Shown here: positions 1 to 13,100 of the stretch, one piece after another
Position numbering within the stretch: the first letter of the stretch is position 1
Layout: each line of letters begins with the position of its first letter
Assembly (NCBI GenBank): GCA_001939145.1
Contig: LSRX01000048.1
Span: forward strand, 898,808-962,807
DNA length: 64,000 bases
Direction of reading: 5' to 3'
Origin: Symbiodinium microadriaticum
Lineage: Eukaryota > Sar > Dinophyceae > Suessiales > Symbiodiniaceae
Notes under the pieces: generated by a model
What the model was told of the DNA's origin: nothing
The model's input: the letters and a program-made list of their open reading frames with translations, nothing else
Database searches by the model: none
Program-made: the position numbers and the translations under genes

Positions 1-17
1 GGGGGGGGGGCGGGGGT
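1..17. repeat. Near-homopolymer G run at the window edge
   Basis: The window opens with a run of G broken by one C. No function is inferred; it may be part of a longer low-complexity tract outside the window. Confidence 0.8.
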
Positions 18-1583
18 TGAGTTCATAAGCACAAGAAGTGTAGACTTCCAGTTCTATCGGGGATCAGTTCTCCTATCAGTACGGAAACTTGTAATATAGC
101 TCAGTAGAAGTATAGCGTAGATTTGCGTAAAGTTATGGCATGGTCGAGTACAGCAGTGTAGATTATAGGGTAGTGTGCAGTGCAGTACAGTAGACTATTT
201 TAAGGCCTGAGGGGTGTCCCGAGGTGACGGCCCGGGGTGTCCCTCCCCCTCCCCAAAGACCCAGAGTTGAGGGGTGAGATGGAGAGTTTCTTGCCAAGGC
301 TCGAAGCCGTGCGGAAAGTAGTTCTGCCAATGGCCACCTGCACGAAGATTCGATGAGCTTTGGGGGGCACGGCCAGGCGGGGCGGACAAGCACAGGTGGA
401 AAGCAGGAGTGCACGTGAAGGGCAGACTGCATCTCTCCAAGCTTCCGCGGCACGGGGCATAGGCCAGAAGAGAGCGCATTGCTGGCCGGAAATCCCAGAA
501 AGCACGCTGCACTTTTTGGGCCTCCCCCGGAAGTGATGACGAACATCGGATAGCGTCGCACTCCCAGTCTTTGCAGCACATCCTCGCTGTCAAGGGCTCT
601 GCCAAAAATTACAATCAGATCGCACTCTGTCTCCGTGCGCTTTCGGCCGACACCATACAGAACTTGGCAGTGCTCTGCCTCTCTCACCTAATTTTTCGTG
701 CCGCCGCAGCTCGCACATCCCCAAACCACAGTCCCGGAACCTTTCGGCGTGAAACGTCTTTTTGTGAAGTCGTCCATTTCTAAGCCCTCTGGCTGGGCAC
801 CTCCTCTGCTGTGAAGACATTCAGGTGGGCAAGCTTCACCTCCGGCAAATCTATACTTGCAAGCCTGACAAACGTAAAATCAAACGCCCCAACTGCTACA
901 GCTTGCTGCTATGAACACCAGCAGGCCGATGGAACTCCCTATCGCTTCCTAAAATGAGCCGAACTGCCCGATGCGGACGTATGGCTAAACCCAAGCGAGG
1001 CATTGCTTCGACGGCTGCTGTCACGAAATTGCAATCCGGTGCCCTGCGGAGCATCCAGGAAGGAGACGCGTTGGCCTCCTGGGCGACTTCATTCATCCAC
1101 TGGCCAAAGTAATGGCGCCTCAGTCTCACTTGAAGGGCCACTTCTCATGGGATGTGCGTTGTTTAGATAAGCAGCCGCTATTCTGCGCCGGGCTCGTCGA
1201 GATGAGCCATCTTCAGTCACCGAGAGTCGAAAAACCTGAAAGCTTCCTCGAACCCTCAACCCGCTGGAGCTTCTCTGCAGCTTCTGGAGGAGCTGTCGGT
1301 GGAACAAAGGCTGAATGGTTGAGCTGCAGGCTGGTCTGAGTAGACATGGATGACGTAGGGCCTCGGAAGCTCGCGAGCTTAGACCTGTCGTCTTGCAATT
1401 GCAGGCGCATTTCCGTCATTTGACTTTGACTTTGTCGCGCCAGGAATCACAGCTTAACCTCAGCCGAGGCAGCAGCTCGTTCATGCTCAGGATTTCGGCC
1501 AGCCGAGACAGGCTGCTGACCTTCAGCGGGCATAAGATGAGATTGTTTTTCTTCTGCTTTTTCTTCCTGTCCATGTTTGCCTC
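18..1583. other. No supported gene
   Basis: Open frames here overlap on both strands and none shows convincing codon bias, splice borders or a recognisable motif. I see nothing else in the stretch. Confidence 0.5.
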
Positions 1584-1745
1584 ATCGTCACCAGAACCAT
1601 CACCGCCATCGCTCTCCCTCCTCCTCCCCCCTCCCTCCTCTTCCTCCCTCGTCCCTCCTCCTCCTCCTCGTCCGCCTCACCATCGTAATCATCACCTTCA
1701 CCATCGCACTATCGATCATCATCAACAGCACAGCCACCAGAAGCA
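1584..1745. repeat. Pyrimidine-rich (CCT)/(CAT) low-complexity tract
   Basis: A CCT/CTC-rich plus strand grades into CAT/CAC triplets near 1680-1740. The serine/proline- and histidine-rich open frames here are products of the repeat, not a gene. Confidence 0.8.
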
Positions 1746-3875
1746 AGAGGCATCAGCAGGAGCAGCAGTCACAGTCAGAGCCAGAGTCTGCGGATGAATT
1801 AGCATGAATTACCACGAGGGTCTCCTGTGTTGCTTCTGCAAGCGCAAGACAAAGAACTCTCTATTCTGGAAGAAGCGATGCGAGGCATTCGCCGGCTCTC
1901 CCGGGGGCTCGAAGCCACCACGGTCGGCACCCTCCCACCTCGGTCACTCTCAGAAGTTCAACAATGGCATTCTAAAGATCCTGTCAGAAGTCTCATCTCC
2001 TGTGTAGCTGTGAGGGTGCAGCCTTTCACGACGGCTGGAGGTCTGCTCCGGCAGTTTTCGGCGAGATTTCCGTCCAACACACATGTGTTTCGACTCTCAC
2101 ACTCGCAGCACAAGGCAGGCAAGAGATCCAACAAGAAGAGACTGCAGTTAGGGAGCCTCGTGCTTCAACGGAAATAAGCCCGATCAGACTACACAGCGTG
2201 CCAAGCACACGAATCGAAACACGCCAAGCGTTTTGGTTTTGCACGCGCTGAACACGGCATAGTGGCGGAGCCATATCTGCCACAGGCCACAACTATCCTG
2301 TAGAAACTGCGGCGTGATCCTAGCCTAATGGGCTAATGCAAGCTAGCAGGTTCTGTAAGCAGAGTTCAAAACACGCTTTTGTTGACACCCTCACTCCCAG
2401 ATCCCCCAAACCGTCATGCCCTGCATGTCCGAGTCACTCTTCTCCGGACTCTTCAGAGAAGAAAGCCTCCAGCCGTACATAGCTATTCGGGGTCGAGTTA
2501 CAGCTGCTTTCAACAGGAGGGCCGTTTTCATACAGCAAGGCAGCTGCTATTAAGGCTGCTACTTCCATTTCTCCTGTCCAGTATATGCCATCTCAGCTAT
2601 CGAGGCACCAAGAATTGACAGTTGAAGGAGTCCCTCGCCAAGATCCCCCAGCGGGGTTTGCGTTAGGTCTGGCATGGAATAAACTTGGGACTGTTGAGCT
2701 CTCCCGTGGCCTTGGCTTGCGCTTATTTCAACCAGCTATACCTGTGGAGTTACATGCCAGAAAGATCAACGCAAGGCAGTAGTTCGAGTGTTGCTGCACA
2801 GTCAGCAAGATGCAAACCTAAGATATCTTCCTACTCTTCATCAGTTATGCTTGTCCATCGTCAACCCATCGAGCAATCTTTCCAAAACAGGTCGAGTTTC
2901 AAGCAAGCACTGTTTTGACACTCGCACACCTGGTCGTTTCAGTCAGGCTCGCACGACGAGTCGAAGTCGGCAGTCGAACTGTTGACAGAGAGCGAATTGA
3001 CTAGCTGCATCAATCTCCCTCCCGGCACCCGCAAGGGCCAAAACTGTCTTTCCGCCGGTGCACGCAGGGATCGGACCTGCGAGGACTGCGCCTTTGGTTG
3101 CACAACACTTCGCTCGTGGTGCTTGGACCTGCATCTTACAGTAATGTTTCAAAGTTCAGACCTCAGACACAGCCCAAGAAAATGGAACCGAAGAGTCGGA
3201 CGGTTCGCCCTCCTCTCAACCTAGGGCCGACTGGGCTACTAGTATACGATTTCATCCCATCTTGCCTGCGGTGTCATGTCCGAGACTGTCTGAAACTCGA
3301 GTCCGTACGGCCCAGGTTTTATGAAAGCCCCACGTCTTTTGGAGCAAGACGGGTGTGGCCGGTGTGACGGATGTCGTCACAAGGCTTCCTCTCAGATGCG
3401 CCAGACTTATAAACGGGTGAGACGGGTGAGAGGCATTGAAAAGTGTCGCCAAAAGGTCCTGGCCCCATGCAGCTTGCAGAGCGTAAGTTTGCAGTTTGCA
3501 TGACATATGTTCAGCTGCATCCCGAAAGCTAATCGCACTCTAAACCTCCTGCAAGGTAAATGCTTCGCGGCTTGGGAGTCATGTCGGTCTAAAGAGTTCC
3601 CTCTCGAACACGTGCAAGCACAGCTGCGGGAGCTCACCGCTTCTGAAACAAGTCGTTTGAAATCTACAATATTATAATATGCAACCTTGAAAATCCGATG
3701 ATAGTCTTTCGCATTTCAGATGCGGCAGTGACCCACGCCGTGGTTCTGTCAGATTCTTGGCAGGCCTGCCAAGCTGAAGTGAGAGATTTGCCGCTTGTTC
3801 AGCTGCATTGCTCTCTCCTGTGCTACATGCACAAACATGCCGAAACCATGCCATACCTCCAGAAGCACGCCTGCT
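1746..3875. other. No supported gene
   Basis: Only short overlapping frames in both directions, with no domain motif and no consistent exon borders. Nothing else is visible. Confidence 0.45.
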
Positions 3876-4487
3876 TCAACACAGGCTGGCACCGGCACCA
3901 TGGTTATCTGATAGTCTTCGGGACTCGACAACTCTGCCCAACAAAGCTGTGATCTCATCCCTCGTGCAAGATGACAGAACCTGCTCATGGTAAGCTTCTG
4001 GATGTTTTGCCCCGCGCGCATCTATATTCACAACATAGGGTGGCCGCTTGGTGAGGTCGTGCTTTGTGAAGTCCTCAAGCCATGACTCGCTGCCAAGAAA
4101 GACAACACAGGGAAGATCCTGATTTTGACTCTGCGAGTTGAAGAGCGCTACGCGGAAGTCCCGGCGATTGCAACACTCCACAACATTCTCAACACCCAGG
4201 GCTTGAGCATGTCGTTGAAAGATGAAACGCTCATAATCCTCCCCGCCAGCCACAAGGACATCCATCTTGCCCTTGAAGTTTGGTCGCTCAGCTCCGGCAC
4301 TCCACGAGCGCTGCGCTACCTCAGCACTGCTAGGGGCAAATTCTGCCAACCCGGAGCTCGAAGCAGCTGGATCTGTCGAGCTTCTTCCGGGCATCGCGGC
4401 TTGGGTACTTGGACGTGTTTCGCTGCGTTCAGGAAACATCATGCTTTCGCCTGCGCAGGTGTAGAAGACGACCTGCCAGACCTGCAA
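3876..4487 (-). CDS. Hypothetical protein, probable exon
   Basis: An open frame of 203 codons with protein-like composition. The first 60 residues are Ser/Pro/Ala-rich and look disordered. A folded-looking core follows, beginning KMDVLVAGGEDYERF and including PCVVFLGSESWLEDF and PPYVVNIDARG, with alternating hydrophobic strands and charged helices like an alpha/beta domain. I do not recognise the family. The frame may begin at a splice acceptor (an AG precedes the Met-Met pair near 4445) and may end at a donor after YHEQ or ESRR rather than at the stop, so the true exon is probably shorter at its 3' end. It is isolated from other supported exons. Confidence 0.45.
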   Translation of the reverse strand: MQVWQVVFYTCAGESMMFPERSETRPSTQAAMPGRSSTDPAASSSGLAEFAPSSAEVAQRSWSAGAERPNFKGKMDVLVAGGEDYERFIFQRHAQALGVENVVECCNRRDFRVALFNSQSQNQDLPCVVFLGSESWLEDFTKHDLTKRPPYVVNIDARGAKHPEAYHEQVLSSCTRDEITALLGRVVESRRLSDNHGAGASLC

Positions 4488-4997
4488 GTGTCCTCTAATT
4501 AGTCTCTGGCTGGCTTTGACAGTCCTTTAGATTGGAGCCGAAAGATGCCGAAACGGGTTATGGGCGTCTCAAGATAATAAAGCAACTGCGTTGACTCTGA
4601 CGCTGCTGCGCCTTCTGGTTGTCATATCGGCGACGCTTGTCCACGTCGCCCAAGACCTGCACGGAAGGCTAGGAATGTGCCAGGCATGACAGAGTGCTCG
4701 TCGTGGCTGAATGAAAAATCAGCTTGTAAAGGCTTGGGGTTTGCTATCCATCAGACAGTACTGAACGAAGTTAAACTGAAAAGCCACACCTCGTAGGCTT
4801 GTTGCACGGCCTCGGACCACAACGCAAGATCGGGAGCCGTGTAAATCCGTTCAGCTCGAAACGCCGATGCATTGACTTCGGTCCGGCTTCTACTTGTCCC
4901 ACTTGCGCATCCAGCGATTGGAGCCGCACAACAACTATAGCTAAACCGACGCCCAACGTGAAGCACAACACGCATGTTGAAAGGCACCTTGGGTTGC
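4488..4997. other. No supported gene
   Basis: Short frames only; nothing recognisable between the hypothetical exon and the compound microsatellite. Confidence 0.4.
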
Positions 4998-5350
4998 ATC
5001 TATCTATCTATCTATCTATCTATCCACCGAGGGATCTATCTATCTACCTATCCATCTACCTATCGACCTGTCTACCTATCTACCTATCTATCTATCTATC
5101 TGTCTGTCTGTCTATCTATCTGTCAGTCTGTTTATCTGTCTATCTGTCTATCTATCTATCTATCTATCTGTCTCTCCCTCTCTCTCGCTCTATATAATCT
5201 ATACATACATACATACATACATACATACATACATACATACATACACACACACACATACATACACACACATACATACATACACATACACATACATATATAC
5301 ATATGCATTATATCTATATATATATATATATAATATGTATGTATATGTGT
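4998..5350. repeat. Compound microsatellite (CTAT/CTGT)n-(ACAT)n-(CA)n-(TA)n
   Basis: The plus strand reads CTAT units interrupted by CTGT and CACC. These are followed by a short CT run, about fifteen ACAT units, CA dinucleotides and TA dinucleotides. Long Ser/Ile/Tyr/Leu frames across it are artefacts. The same order of units recurs at other sites in the window. Confidence 0.95.
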
Positions 5351-7488
5351 AATAGAGGGAGTGAGACAATCAGCTTGGCTTCTGGGACTTCTTTAGCGGG
5401 TGACGACTGGGAGCAGAAAATGCCTCCGCAGACAGTATGGACAAAGAAGGACGAATCAAGTACCTGGCACAGCTGACCGTAGCATCTGTCTGACATCCTC
5501 TTTCTGCACTTGGAACGAATCGGCTTGGCTGCTAGCAGCTGCTAGCAAAGCACTCGGAGGCTTCCTTCTATGCAAACGGGATTTTACAACGAGATTTCAG
5601 CACAAGGCTTTTACTACAGGGCTGTTTGAATAATTAATCCCCTGCTGTTGTGTTGTACATGCAAACTCGTGAAAGGCTGTCGTACGAGGCTCTGAGGTTT
5701 GTAGCGGAATCCGGAGCATGCACTCCCGAGGCAAGGGCGATGAATTCTCCTGGGCATGCGCAGCTTTTCTCTCTCTCTCTCTCTCTTGCATGTTGGGACT
5801 TGTAGGTTAGAACTGGAGTTACAAGTGTCCTGCTTGGACCAAGGTTGTTTGTAAAGTACATACGCAGTCCGCTGGTCAAGTCTCCAGGCTGCTCCGAGAA
5901 TCTGGCAGACTTTCACAATCACAATTCCTCTCTGATGTATGGCAGGGCCAAAAGACTCAACACAAGCCCGTGTTCGCCAAGCGTCGCTGCGCCGTTTCCT
6001 TCTGATCAGGATTCTTGTCCGGGTGCCACCTTTTCACAGTGTCAGGGGGCTGGAGGTCAACGGTTCAAGACTCCGGGTTGCGAAGGGCGACGCGAGCACG
6101 GACATGAAACACAGCACCATGCAAATGGATTTCGCACCATGTCCGAAGCTTCAGCATGGAAGAACAGCTGCCCACCGGGCGAAAGCCTCCGGCTGGAGAT
6201 CACAGCACTCTGAGAGCATGGCTTCAAAGCGAGCTTCTTGTAGGCTCGCTTGATGTCCGACTCGGAAGCATCCTGCCACCGATATGCATCTCAGATCTCA
6301 GCTCTTCTGTTTCTGTAGGGAATCTCAGGGTTTAGAGCCATCTGAGGGCTCCCCAGGGACCCGAGCGGTTGTGGTCCAAAAGCTGTGTCCATGAGCCCTG
6401 GCCTGGGCAACTCCGAGCACCTCGTAGTAGTCCTCAAACCAAGGGTTCAGTTCGACTTTAACAAGTCAAGTCAAGTCTACGCTTTCGCACGCCGCGAAAC
6501 AGATTCTGTCAGATGCCTCGCATTTTGGGAGACACAAGCTATTTAGGTGTCTTGAATCTTGATGCACCCGCGTACCTCTGCTGCTTTGCGCGAAGGGGTT
6601 CTCTACCTACCGATCCACCTGACCTGACCCCTCCGAGCAAGGTCCTTCTCTTTCTGTGACCCTCCACAAGCCAGCGGCTCTAGCACCTCGTTAGGGAACC
6701 ATGAAGCTCAAGCACAAGGAGATCGAACGGGATTTCCCTGTGCATAAGACACTTGGATCTATGTGACAACATGATTGATCATGCGGGAGCATTTAGAAAA
6801 TCAATCAGGATCTTCTTTCAGCTGTTCGGGCATAGTTCACAACAATGACAGCTTTCTATACTGATTTGCACTCTTGCACACGAGAGAGGTGAAAGTCTTT
6901 CCCTTGGCACCAGCGCATTGCAAGTGCCAGGATTCTCGTGAACCCTCACCATCTTGTACTGCGCGTACAAGGGGGCACGACTGTGCAGCTGAAAAACTCA
7001 ATTCTTCAAGCAGGTGCTGACGACTCAGAGCCCAACCGCAAGGGTTAGGGCCAAGCGAAGCAGCCAGTTCCGCATGGCCCTGGGTGATAGGAAGGCTCAG
7101 GGCAGACACGCAAGAAAGTCATCCTTCTACATATGGTTGTTGTGTCATGAGAGGCGAGGTGATAGTAAAACGGTCATTTGGCGAGGGCCATGATTCATGA
7201 ATGAAAGCGATGGTTATGGTGACTGTGCCTCATGGCGTTAGCAGTCTTGACAACATGTCGATTGCAACTCACTCCTTTCTTGTACCATCACCATGAGAAC
7301 GACACGTTGCAAGAAACGCTCGACGATACTTCAGTATCAGCTCGATTGAACCATCAAGACTCATGATGACGCGATTACAGAATCATGTGGGCAAGAGCAG
7401 GGCATGCTTCCGGGGTCACCTCCGAGATAACGAACGCCCGAAAGATGCGGCAGCAGAAGTTTATCCCATTGCTTAGATCTTAGCTGAG
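5351..7488. other. No supported gene; short (CT)n at 5766-5789
   Basis: A pure CT run sits at 5766-5789. The rest holds short frames on both strands without coding bias; several gene-free stretches near 6300-7450 have stops in all frames. Confidence 0.5.
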
Positions 7489-8190
7489 GTGCTGCAGACT
7501 CGGAGCTGGTCTTGGGTCATAGAGCCAGGACGCACGATGTGCAACATGCTTAAAGCCTCCCGTTCTTACCATTCGGGGCAATATACAACAGCTATGCCAT
7601 CGAAGCAAGACATCGGAATCTCAGTCGCCAACGACTTGCGGGATGCAGCTGCGTGCCATCAGCGGTGGCGGTGGGCTGCTGCCCTAAACGCTTTACAAGC
7701 TCTTCATGGCCTCAAAGTGATGCCATACCATACTGGCCCTGCCAAAGTACACAAAGTCAACTGGTTAGAGCGTACGAACCGTTGCCGGCACGCGCCAGGT
7801 GCTGCTGCAGTGCTGCAGGCGACCCCTCAAGTGTTCTTGCATGCAAGAGTTGAGCAGTACCCTCGTACCAACGACACTAAAACGGAGTTGACTGTGTGGC
7901 CTTTCAGTCACGTTGGAAGCATCAGCACCATGCTGCTCCTAAGCTGTACCTGTGCTGTGAGCCTGGAAACGCCCAAAGAAAAGCGAGTGATAGTCCCGCG
8001 ATACAGCATCTGGCCAAGGGTTTTGCTGGCCAAGGGTTTTGCTGCAAACATTTGGATGAGACGAGAGCAAGCATGCACCACCCCCCTTGCATGCGGCGAC
8101 AACCACGATAGATTCGCACAAAACGCGTGTTTGTGTCATCCTTCTCAATCCAGATCCTCAGCCATCCATCAACAGGGTTTCCCATGTTGA
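7489..8190 (+). CDS. Weak ORF, one PPR-like segment
   Basis: A 233-codon plus-strand frame. Residues around 65-85 (QRWRWAAALNALQALHGLKV) have the Trp/Ala/Leu spacing of a pentatricopeptide unit, a family very common in dinoflagellates. The rest does not continue the repeat, codon use is weak, and it would be the only plus-strand gene here. A 16-base exact tandem duplication lies inside it near 8012-8045. Most likely a chance frame. Confidence 0.15.
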   Translation: MLQTRSWSWVIEPGRTMCNMLKASRSYHSGQYTTAMPSKQDIGISVANDLRDAAACHQRWRWAAALNALQALHGLKVMPYHTGPAKVHKVNWLERTNRCRHAPGAAAVLQATPQVFLHARVEQYPRTNDTKTELTVWPFSHVGSISTMLLLSCTCAVSLETPKEKRVIVPRYSIWPRVLLAKGFAANIWMRREQACTTPLACGDNHDRFAQNACLCHPSQSRSSAIHQQGFPC

Positions 8191-8341
8191 TGCAAGCCGC
8201 AGCGATGTTGCGCGGAAACGCCGCCTCGGTGCAGTAACTTTAGGGCTCCACCAAAATATTCGTGTGACTGACAATGGGCTTGGCTGACTGTAAAACACAA
8301 TGTCCACGATCGAGCGCCATGGCTGCTAGCGCAATTTCCAC

Positions 8342-8716
8342 ATGGTCCAGTCTATGCGAGTCTTGCGACAGCTACTGCAAGACCCGGATGTCTCCAAAAC
8401 GCCGTGGCTCTATTTACAATTGCAGCAAGAGCAGCGCAATTTCGAGCTGCAGCCAGTTGTTCAACGCCACCTGCAAAAGCATGTGGACATGTTCACATCG
8501 AGCCGATCTGTGGGCGCTAGAAACATTTCCGCAGAACTTCGGGCCGAGCAGAACAATGGACTTCAACAGCTGATCTCAACCAGCGGACACTTTGTAAGAG
8601 CAGGCCTGCTCGGCCCCGAACCTCATGTGATTTTTCAAGCAACGGTGTGGAAGGGAAGTTGCATTGTATCAAAAAGCGAGGCTGTTTGCAATACGCACGG
8701 ATTGAGTCAGATTAAG
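8342..8716 (+). CDS. Weak hypothetical exon upstream of an AGT microsatellite
   Basis: The frame gives a Gln/Leu-rich helical-looking segment (QLQQEQRNFELQPVVQRHLQ) for about 120 codons, then runs into a poly-Ser tract encoded by the AGT repeat. The last real residues would be before 8717. Nothing recognisable and no clear splice sites. It is on the opposite strand to all better-supported coding. Confidence 0.2.
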
Positions 8717-8725
8717 AGCAGTAGC

Positions 8726-8760
<35 letters not shown>

Positions 8761-8794
8761 CAGTGGCAGTGGCAGTGGCAGTGGCAGTGGCAGC

Positions 8795-8847
<53 letters not shown>

Positions 8848-8936
8848 AGTCTGCTACTGCTGCTGCTGCTTCTGCTACTACTAGTACTGCTACTGCGACG
8901 AATGCATCGTCGTGGATAACGACACACACACACACA
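8717..8936. repeat. (AGT)n / (GGCAGT)n microsatellite with CTG and CA tails
   Basis: Two AGT arrays flank five GGCAGT hexamers (about 8762-8791). CTG/CTA units and a CA run follow at 8922-8936. Poly-Ser, poly-Thr, poly-Tyr and poly-Val frames here are artefacts. Confidence 0.95.
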
Positions 8937-9622
8937 CGCGCATCGTAAACGAAAACATAAAATTGAGAAGGCCCTTTAGAAACCCCGGCAACTTCCATGT
9001 ACACTCCTGCAGTAGAGATCCCCTAGATCAGCAAAAGCACGCATCCAGCTCTCTGGAAATTGCGATAACGCGCGCCGAAGCATACCTCAGATTTTTGACT
9101 CCCCAACTTGCGCCAAAGCGTTCCTGCGTTTGGGGAAGCGCTACTTTGAGATGCTGCAACCATCATGTCTAGAGGCAGTTCGTGGCACGTGGCATGTAGT
9201 CCATGTAAACCGGATCCAAGCATTCCCGGACGGCATCAGGTAAGTTATTACCCACGAAACCGAAGCAGCTAGCCTTGCAGTATCCTGCGACTCTCCATGG
9301 CCATTAATTAGCGGGCAGTAGAAGGCCGAACTCCCACTAGTAGCTCGGATGGGGTGAGGAATATGCAGATTGGATTTAGGCTTCGGCTCGCCTTGCTTGA
9401 AACAACCCTGGACCCTGGACTTGTGAGAAACCAGGATCAAGGAGCAACACCGAAGCATGGGTGAATCACGTCATTGCTACATCCCAAAATGGAGCCGAAG
9501 AGTAAAACGAGCATCAAAACCATGAGCCAAGAGACCACTCTTCCGCATACTTGGCGTCCTCCAAGCTCTGGGCATGCTGGCTTGCCTTGCGGGAGAAGAC
9601 AATAGGCTCTTTTAGCATCAGC
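8937..9622. other. No supported gene
   Basis: Several short frames on both strands, none with a motif or a consistent exon structure. Confidence 0.4.
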
Positions 9623-9802
9623 TCAGTGCTGCTCTGTTGGATTTAGGCTGCAACGAAGTAAAGACTCCGTGATAAAGCATAGCATCAACATGATGTCAAA
9701 GTCCCAGGCGAGATCTTCCAGCTTGGTGGTTTTGTCCTGTGCCAAGCATGCCACACATAAACAGCCCAGCAATCCAACCAGAACCAGCAGACGCTTCCAC
9801 AT
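9623..9802 (-). CDS. Putative first exon of a secreted or membrane protein
   Basis: A Met at 9802 opens MWKRLLVLVGLLGCLCVA, a textbook signal peptide: a short basic start, a Leu/Val/Cys core, and a cleavage-like CLAQ. A polar stretch (DKTTKLEDLAWDF) follows, then a second hydrophobic segment. The frame runs 59 codons to a stop at 9623, but a splice donor just after the Ala-Gln (CAG followed by GA) or in the next 30 codons is as likely. Upstream in the same frame is a microsatellite, so this Met is the natural start. Product unknown. The match could be chance for so short a frame. Confidence 0.35.
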   Translation of the reverse strand: MWKRLLVLVGLLGCLCVACLAQDKTTKLEDLAWDFDIMLMLCFITESLLRCSLNPTEQH

Positions 9803-9950
9803 CAAGTCTGCCGTGGCTGTGCTGGGAAACACTTCACCTACTTCAGGCATCACATGCACAGCTGGTCCCTCTTCCCGAAAAGCTTCCCCAGCGCCGAGGG
9901 CTCTCCGGAATCTGAGCAAGGATTCGGGCGGGGGCTTGAGGAAACGCTCT

Positions 9951-10100
9951 ATATATATATATATATACACACACAAACAAGGAAATATAAACAAACAACT
10001 AAACAATTGTGTGTATGTATATATATATATATCTATACATATGTATGTGTATATATATATATATATACACATACATACAGACACACACACACACTTTTTG
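9951..10100. repeat. Compound (TA)n/(CA)n/(TATG)n microsatellite
   Basis: TA runs alternate with CACA and TATG units, ending in a CA run and a G homopolymer at about 10101. Tyr/Ile frames across it are artefacts. Confidence 0.95.
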
Positions 10101-13100
10101 GGGGGTGAGCTCGGAAAGGTTGTGAATGACAGCTGGGCACTCAGCCTGTGCGGCTGCTGAGCCGCTTCTGCTCAACCTGGCAACAAGGCTTTCTCCATGC
10201 TTTGTCTGCCACTAGAAACTGTCTATATGGAGCCCAAACGGGATGCTAATAACCACGCCGTCCGCCGATACCTCCACGAAGACTCTCTTCTGCTGGGCAT
10301 CCACGAGCCTGCCGTGGCCACTTCCCATCCATCCTTGAAGCCCTGGTGTCCTAGTCATAATCAAACTTAGACCTGTCTTGAGAGACGGGCAGGCGGAGTT
10401 GGAGCTGCTGTTCTATGTCCCGTTTTCCAAGTTTTTGGCGGAATCGTCCGCGAAAGAGTTCGAGCAAGCGTAAGTTCCAACACTGTCGTGGTACGCTGTC
10501 AAAGCCACCTGCGAATCTTGCATGGGGTGGCATCCACTCATCAAGGGAAGATCAACACGAAGCCCAAGTGCCCGAAATGGTGCAGAAGCCCGGTGTTGCT
10601 GCAAATGCAGTCCAACACATACTGAGACCATCTAAGAATCAAGGACTTCATAACCGCGCCTTTGGTGCAATGCCCCTAAGCCGAGGAGTGCATCCTCGAC
10701 CAGAAGAGAATCCACAAAGCACGTGCAGGGCGTCTACTGCTTCCAGCTGATGGCACGCATCTCGAATTTTGATGCGGAGTTTATATAAAGTTGCTCCCTG
10801 ATGAACCTGCCAGTTGTATGAGGTCGGGTCCTGCATGGCCTCCGTCTCGTCCAGCTCGCGTTCAGCCTCTGATGCGCTATCCGCACTCTCTGTCCGCTAC
10901 GGCTTACCGGGCTATGAATCGACAGTATGAAGATATGGTCAGAGTTTGACAAAGCCAAAGGTGACCCTTGCACAAATGGCAATGGCCCTACTCCGCACAG
11001 ATAGCAAGCTGCAGATGCAGCGAAAAATGTGGAGAAAAGCCCCGCATCTCGAAACACGGTGCTATAGAGTTTTGTTCATGAGAATCGTGTTTGCGAAATG
11101 TTGTCTTTATGATTCTGCGAAATCTGGCTAGCCCCGGATCTATGCATCTGCTAGTTGACGACTCGGTGGCCGACCGCAGCGAGGAGGAGGTCGTAGTGAA
11201 ACCCGGGAGCTTCTTGAAAAACCTCGCATGCGAGGATTTCTGCCCCACATCTCACAGGCGGCGTGTCGAAATTGATCGGGCGTGGCCTCGTCCTGCTGCT
11301 TCAAGGCCGCTGCAATGATCGATCTCGGCTTCCGGGCCTTCCACCCGTGCTGAGCGCGTCTGAACTGTGCCGCCCAATGCTTCTGCGGAGACTTGCAGGC
11401 ACGATCCGAACGGAGGGATTGAAAGCTTTCAGCTAAGATGCAGCGTCTGCGGTGTCACTGCTAGACACCTTAGAAGCAGAGGCGGTTGGCATTGCCTTCT
11501 TCATCATTTTTGTTACTCTGCCACCAGTAGCAAGCCTATGAGGACATTGCCACTAACAGCTGACTCGACGACTACCACGACGACGACTACCACTACTACT
11601 ACGACTCCTTCTGCTGCTGCTGCTAGATAACGATAAGAACAACACAAATGATAACAATAACAGTACAATAACCCATACAGTACTACCACGACCACGACAG
11701 CAGTTTTCAATCCCGCAAAGAGCCAGAAGCACAAAGCATGCAAAAAGCAAGATCGGAACGGTGCCTTCTGGTTTTTGCCAGCCACGGACTGTGCTGGCGC
11801 AAATTGCAACAAGCCACCTTCTTTTTGAAGGGCGATTGGAAGCGGATGTCATGCAAACCGCAAAGATTCCCAGGGTTGGATTTCCACGGCACGGCCATTA
11901 GTGGTCGAGCCGCTATGCACCAAATGTCCCTCGTTTCCACGTAAGCCGAAAACCCAAACCCCAAAAATACCGTTTACCAAGAGCGGGCACGTAACCGATA
12001 CCACACATCCCTATACTGCCCTAGACTTCATCCATCCCGGAATCCTAAAGTCCCCTACTCTCGGCATAGTCATAACTCACAACGCCCAACAGGCACCCGT
12101 CAAGCAACACGAAAGCCCAAACAGAAACAACAGGCTCCTGACTTTCTGGGGCCCCCACTGATGCAAACCTGGCCTGATGCAGTCGTTTGTTGGTTCTGTC
12201 CATTCCCTTGAGTGTTTCCAAGGAGAGAGATTCACACTAATGTTTAAGGAGCCAGCTACAGTATCAGGTCCCAAGATGTGGTGCTTTCAGACTCGGACAC
12301 CGCCACGTGTGCGACTGCACATTGGTCATTTGTCAGGCGTAAGCATCGTGGGAAGAGTACCTTCGGGGCTTTTGGGTCTCTGTGTTTTCGGGAGCAGTTC
12401 GAGCATCTCACTAGGGCTGAAGCCCTTCTTTGCCAATTTGCTGAGTTGAACCAAACTCCGTAAATGTCTCACAGACCAAATCTAGAGGAAGCCTGTAGCA
12501 AAACAGTCACACCAAGTCAAGTCATGTGGACTCCTGTGTATTGACGCGGGGCCCCTTTAAGAACTTCTCGCACTCTGGGTTTAGGGCATAGGCACTCCTG
12601 CCAGCAGGCCTGCTTGTGAGCCTTAAGACATGAGCCTTCCGAAAATCGGCTTTGTCCTGCCTGGGCAGTGCTGGCCAAGGCTGTGGCGTGCTTCTGTGCC
12701 TCAGCTAATGGTTGCATGTCATGCCCAGGCAGGTGGGGCACAGAGTCAATGCGTGCGGCAGTCGTAGAAAAAGACGGGGTATCTGAACAAGCGGGTGATG
12801 ATCGCAGCCGTCCGAAGGACCTCTCGGTGGAGTTTCCGGGAGTTTCGTCAGCCAGGCATCTACTTGGAATGCCATGGCTCTTGAAAAGCAGCGTCCCAAC
12901 TCTTTACACTCCTGAGTAAGGCACATCGCATGCATCTCGTAGTGCCTCAAATGACTCAAATGGCATGAGAGCTGGACACAAAACGCACTGACCTTGCGTG
13001 CTAAGTTATCGCTGCACCAAACATAGCCGTGCAGTATGGTACACCGCCGACTACTACGACGACTGCCGCCACCATCGCCGAGACAGCACCAAAACAACAG

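Noticed and set aside
4799-5333. Long Ser/Ile/Tyr/Leu open frames
   Set aside because: They are translations of CTAT/ACAT/TA microsatellites, with no codon structure beyond the repeat.
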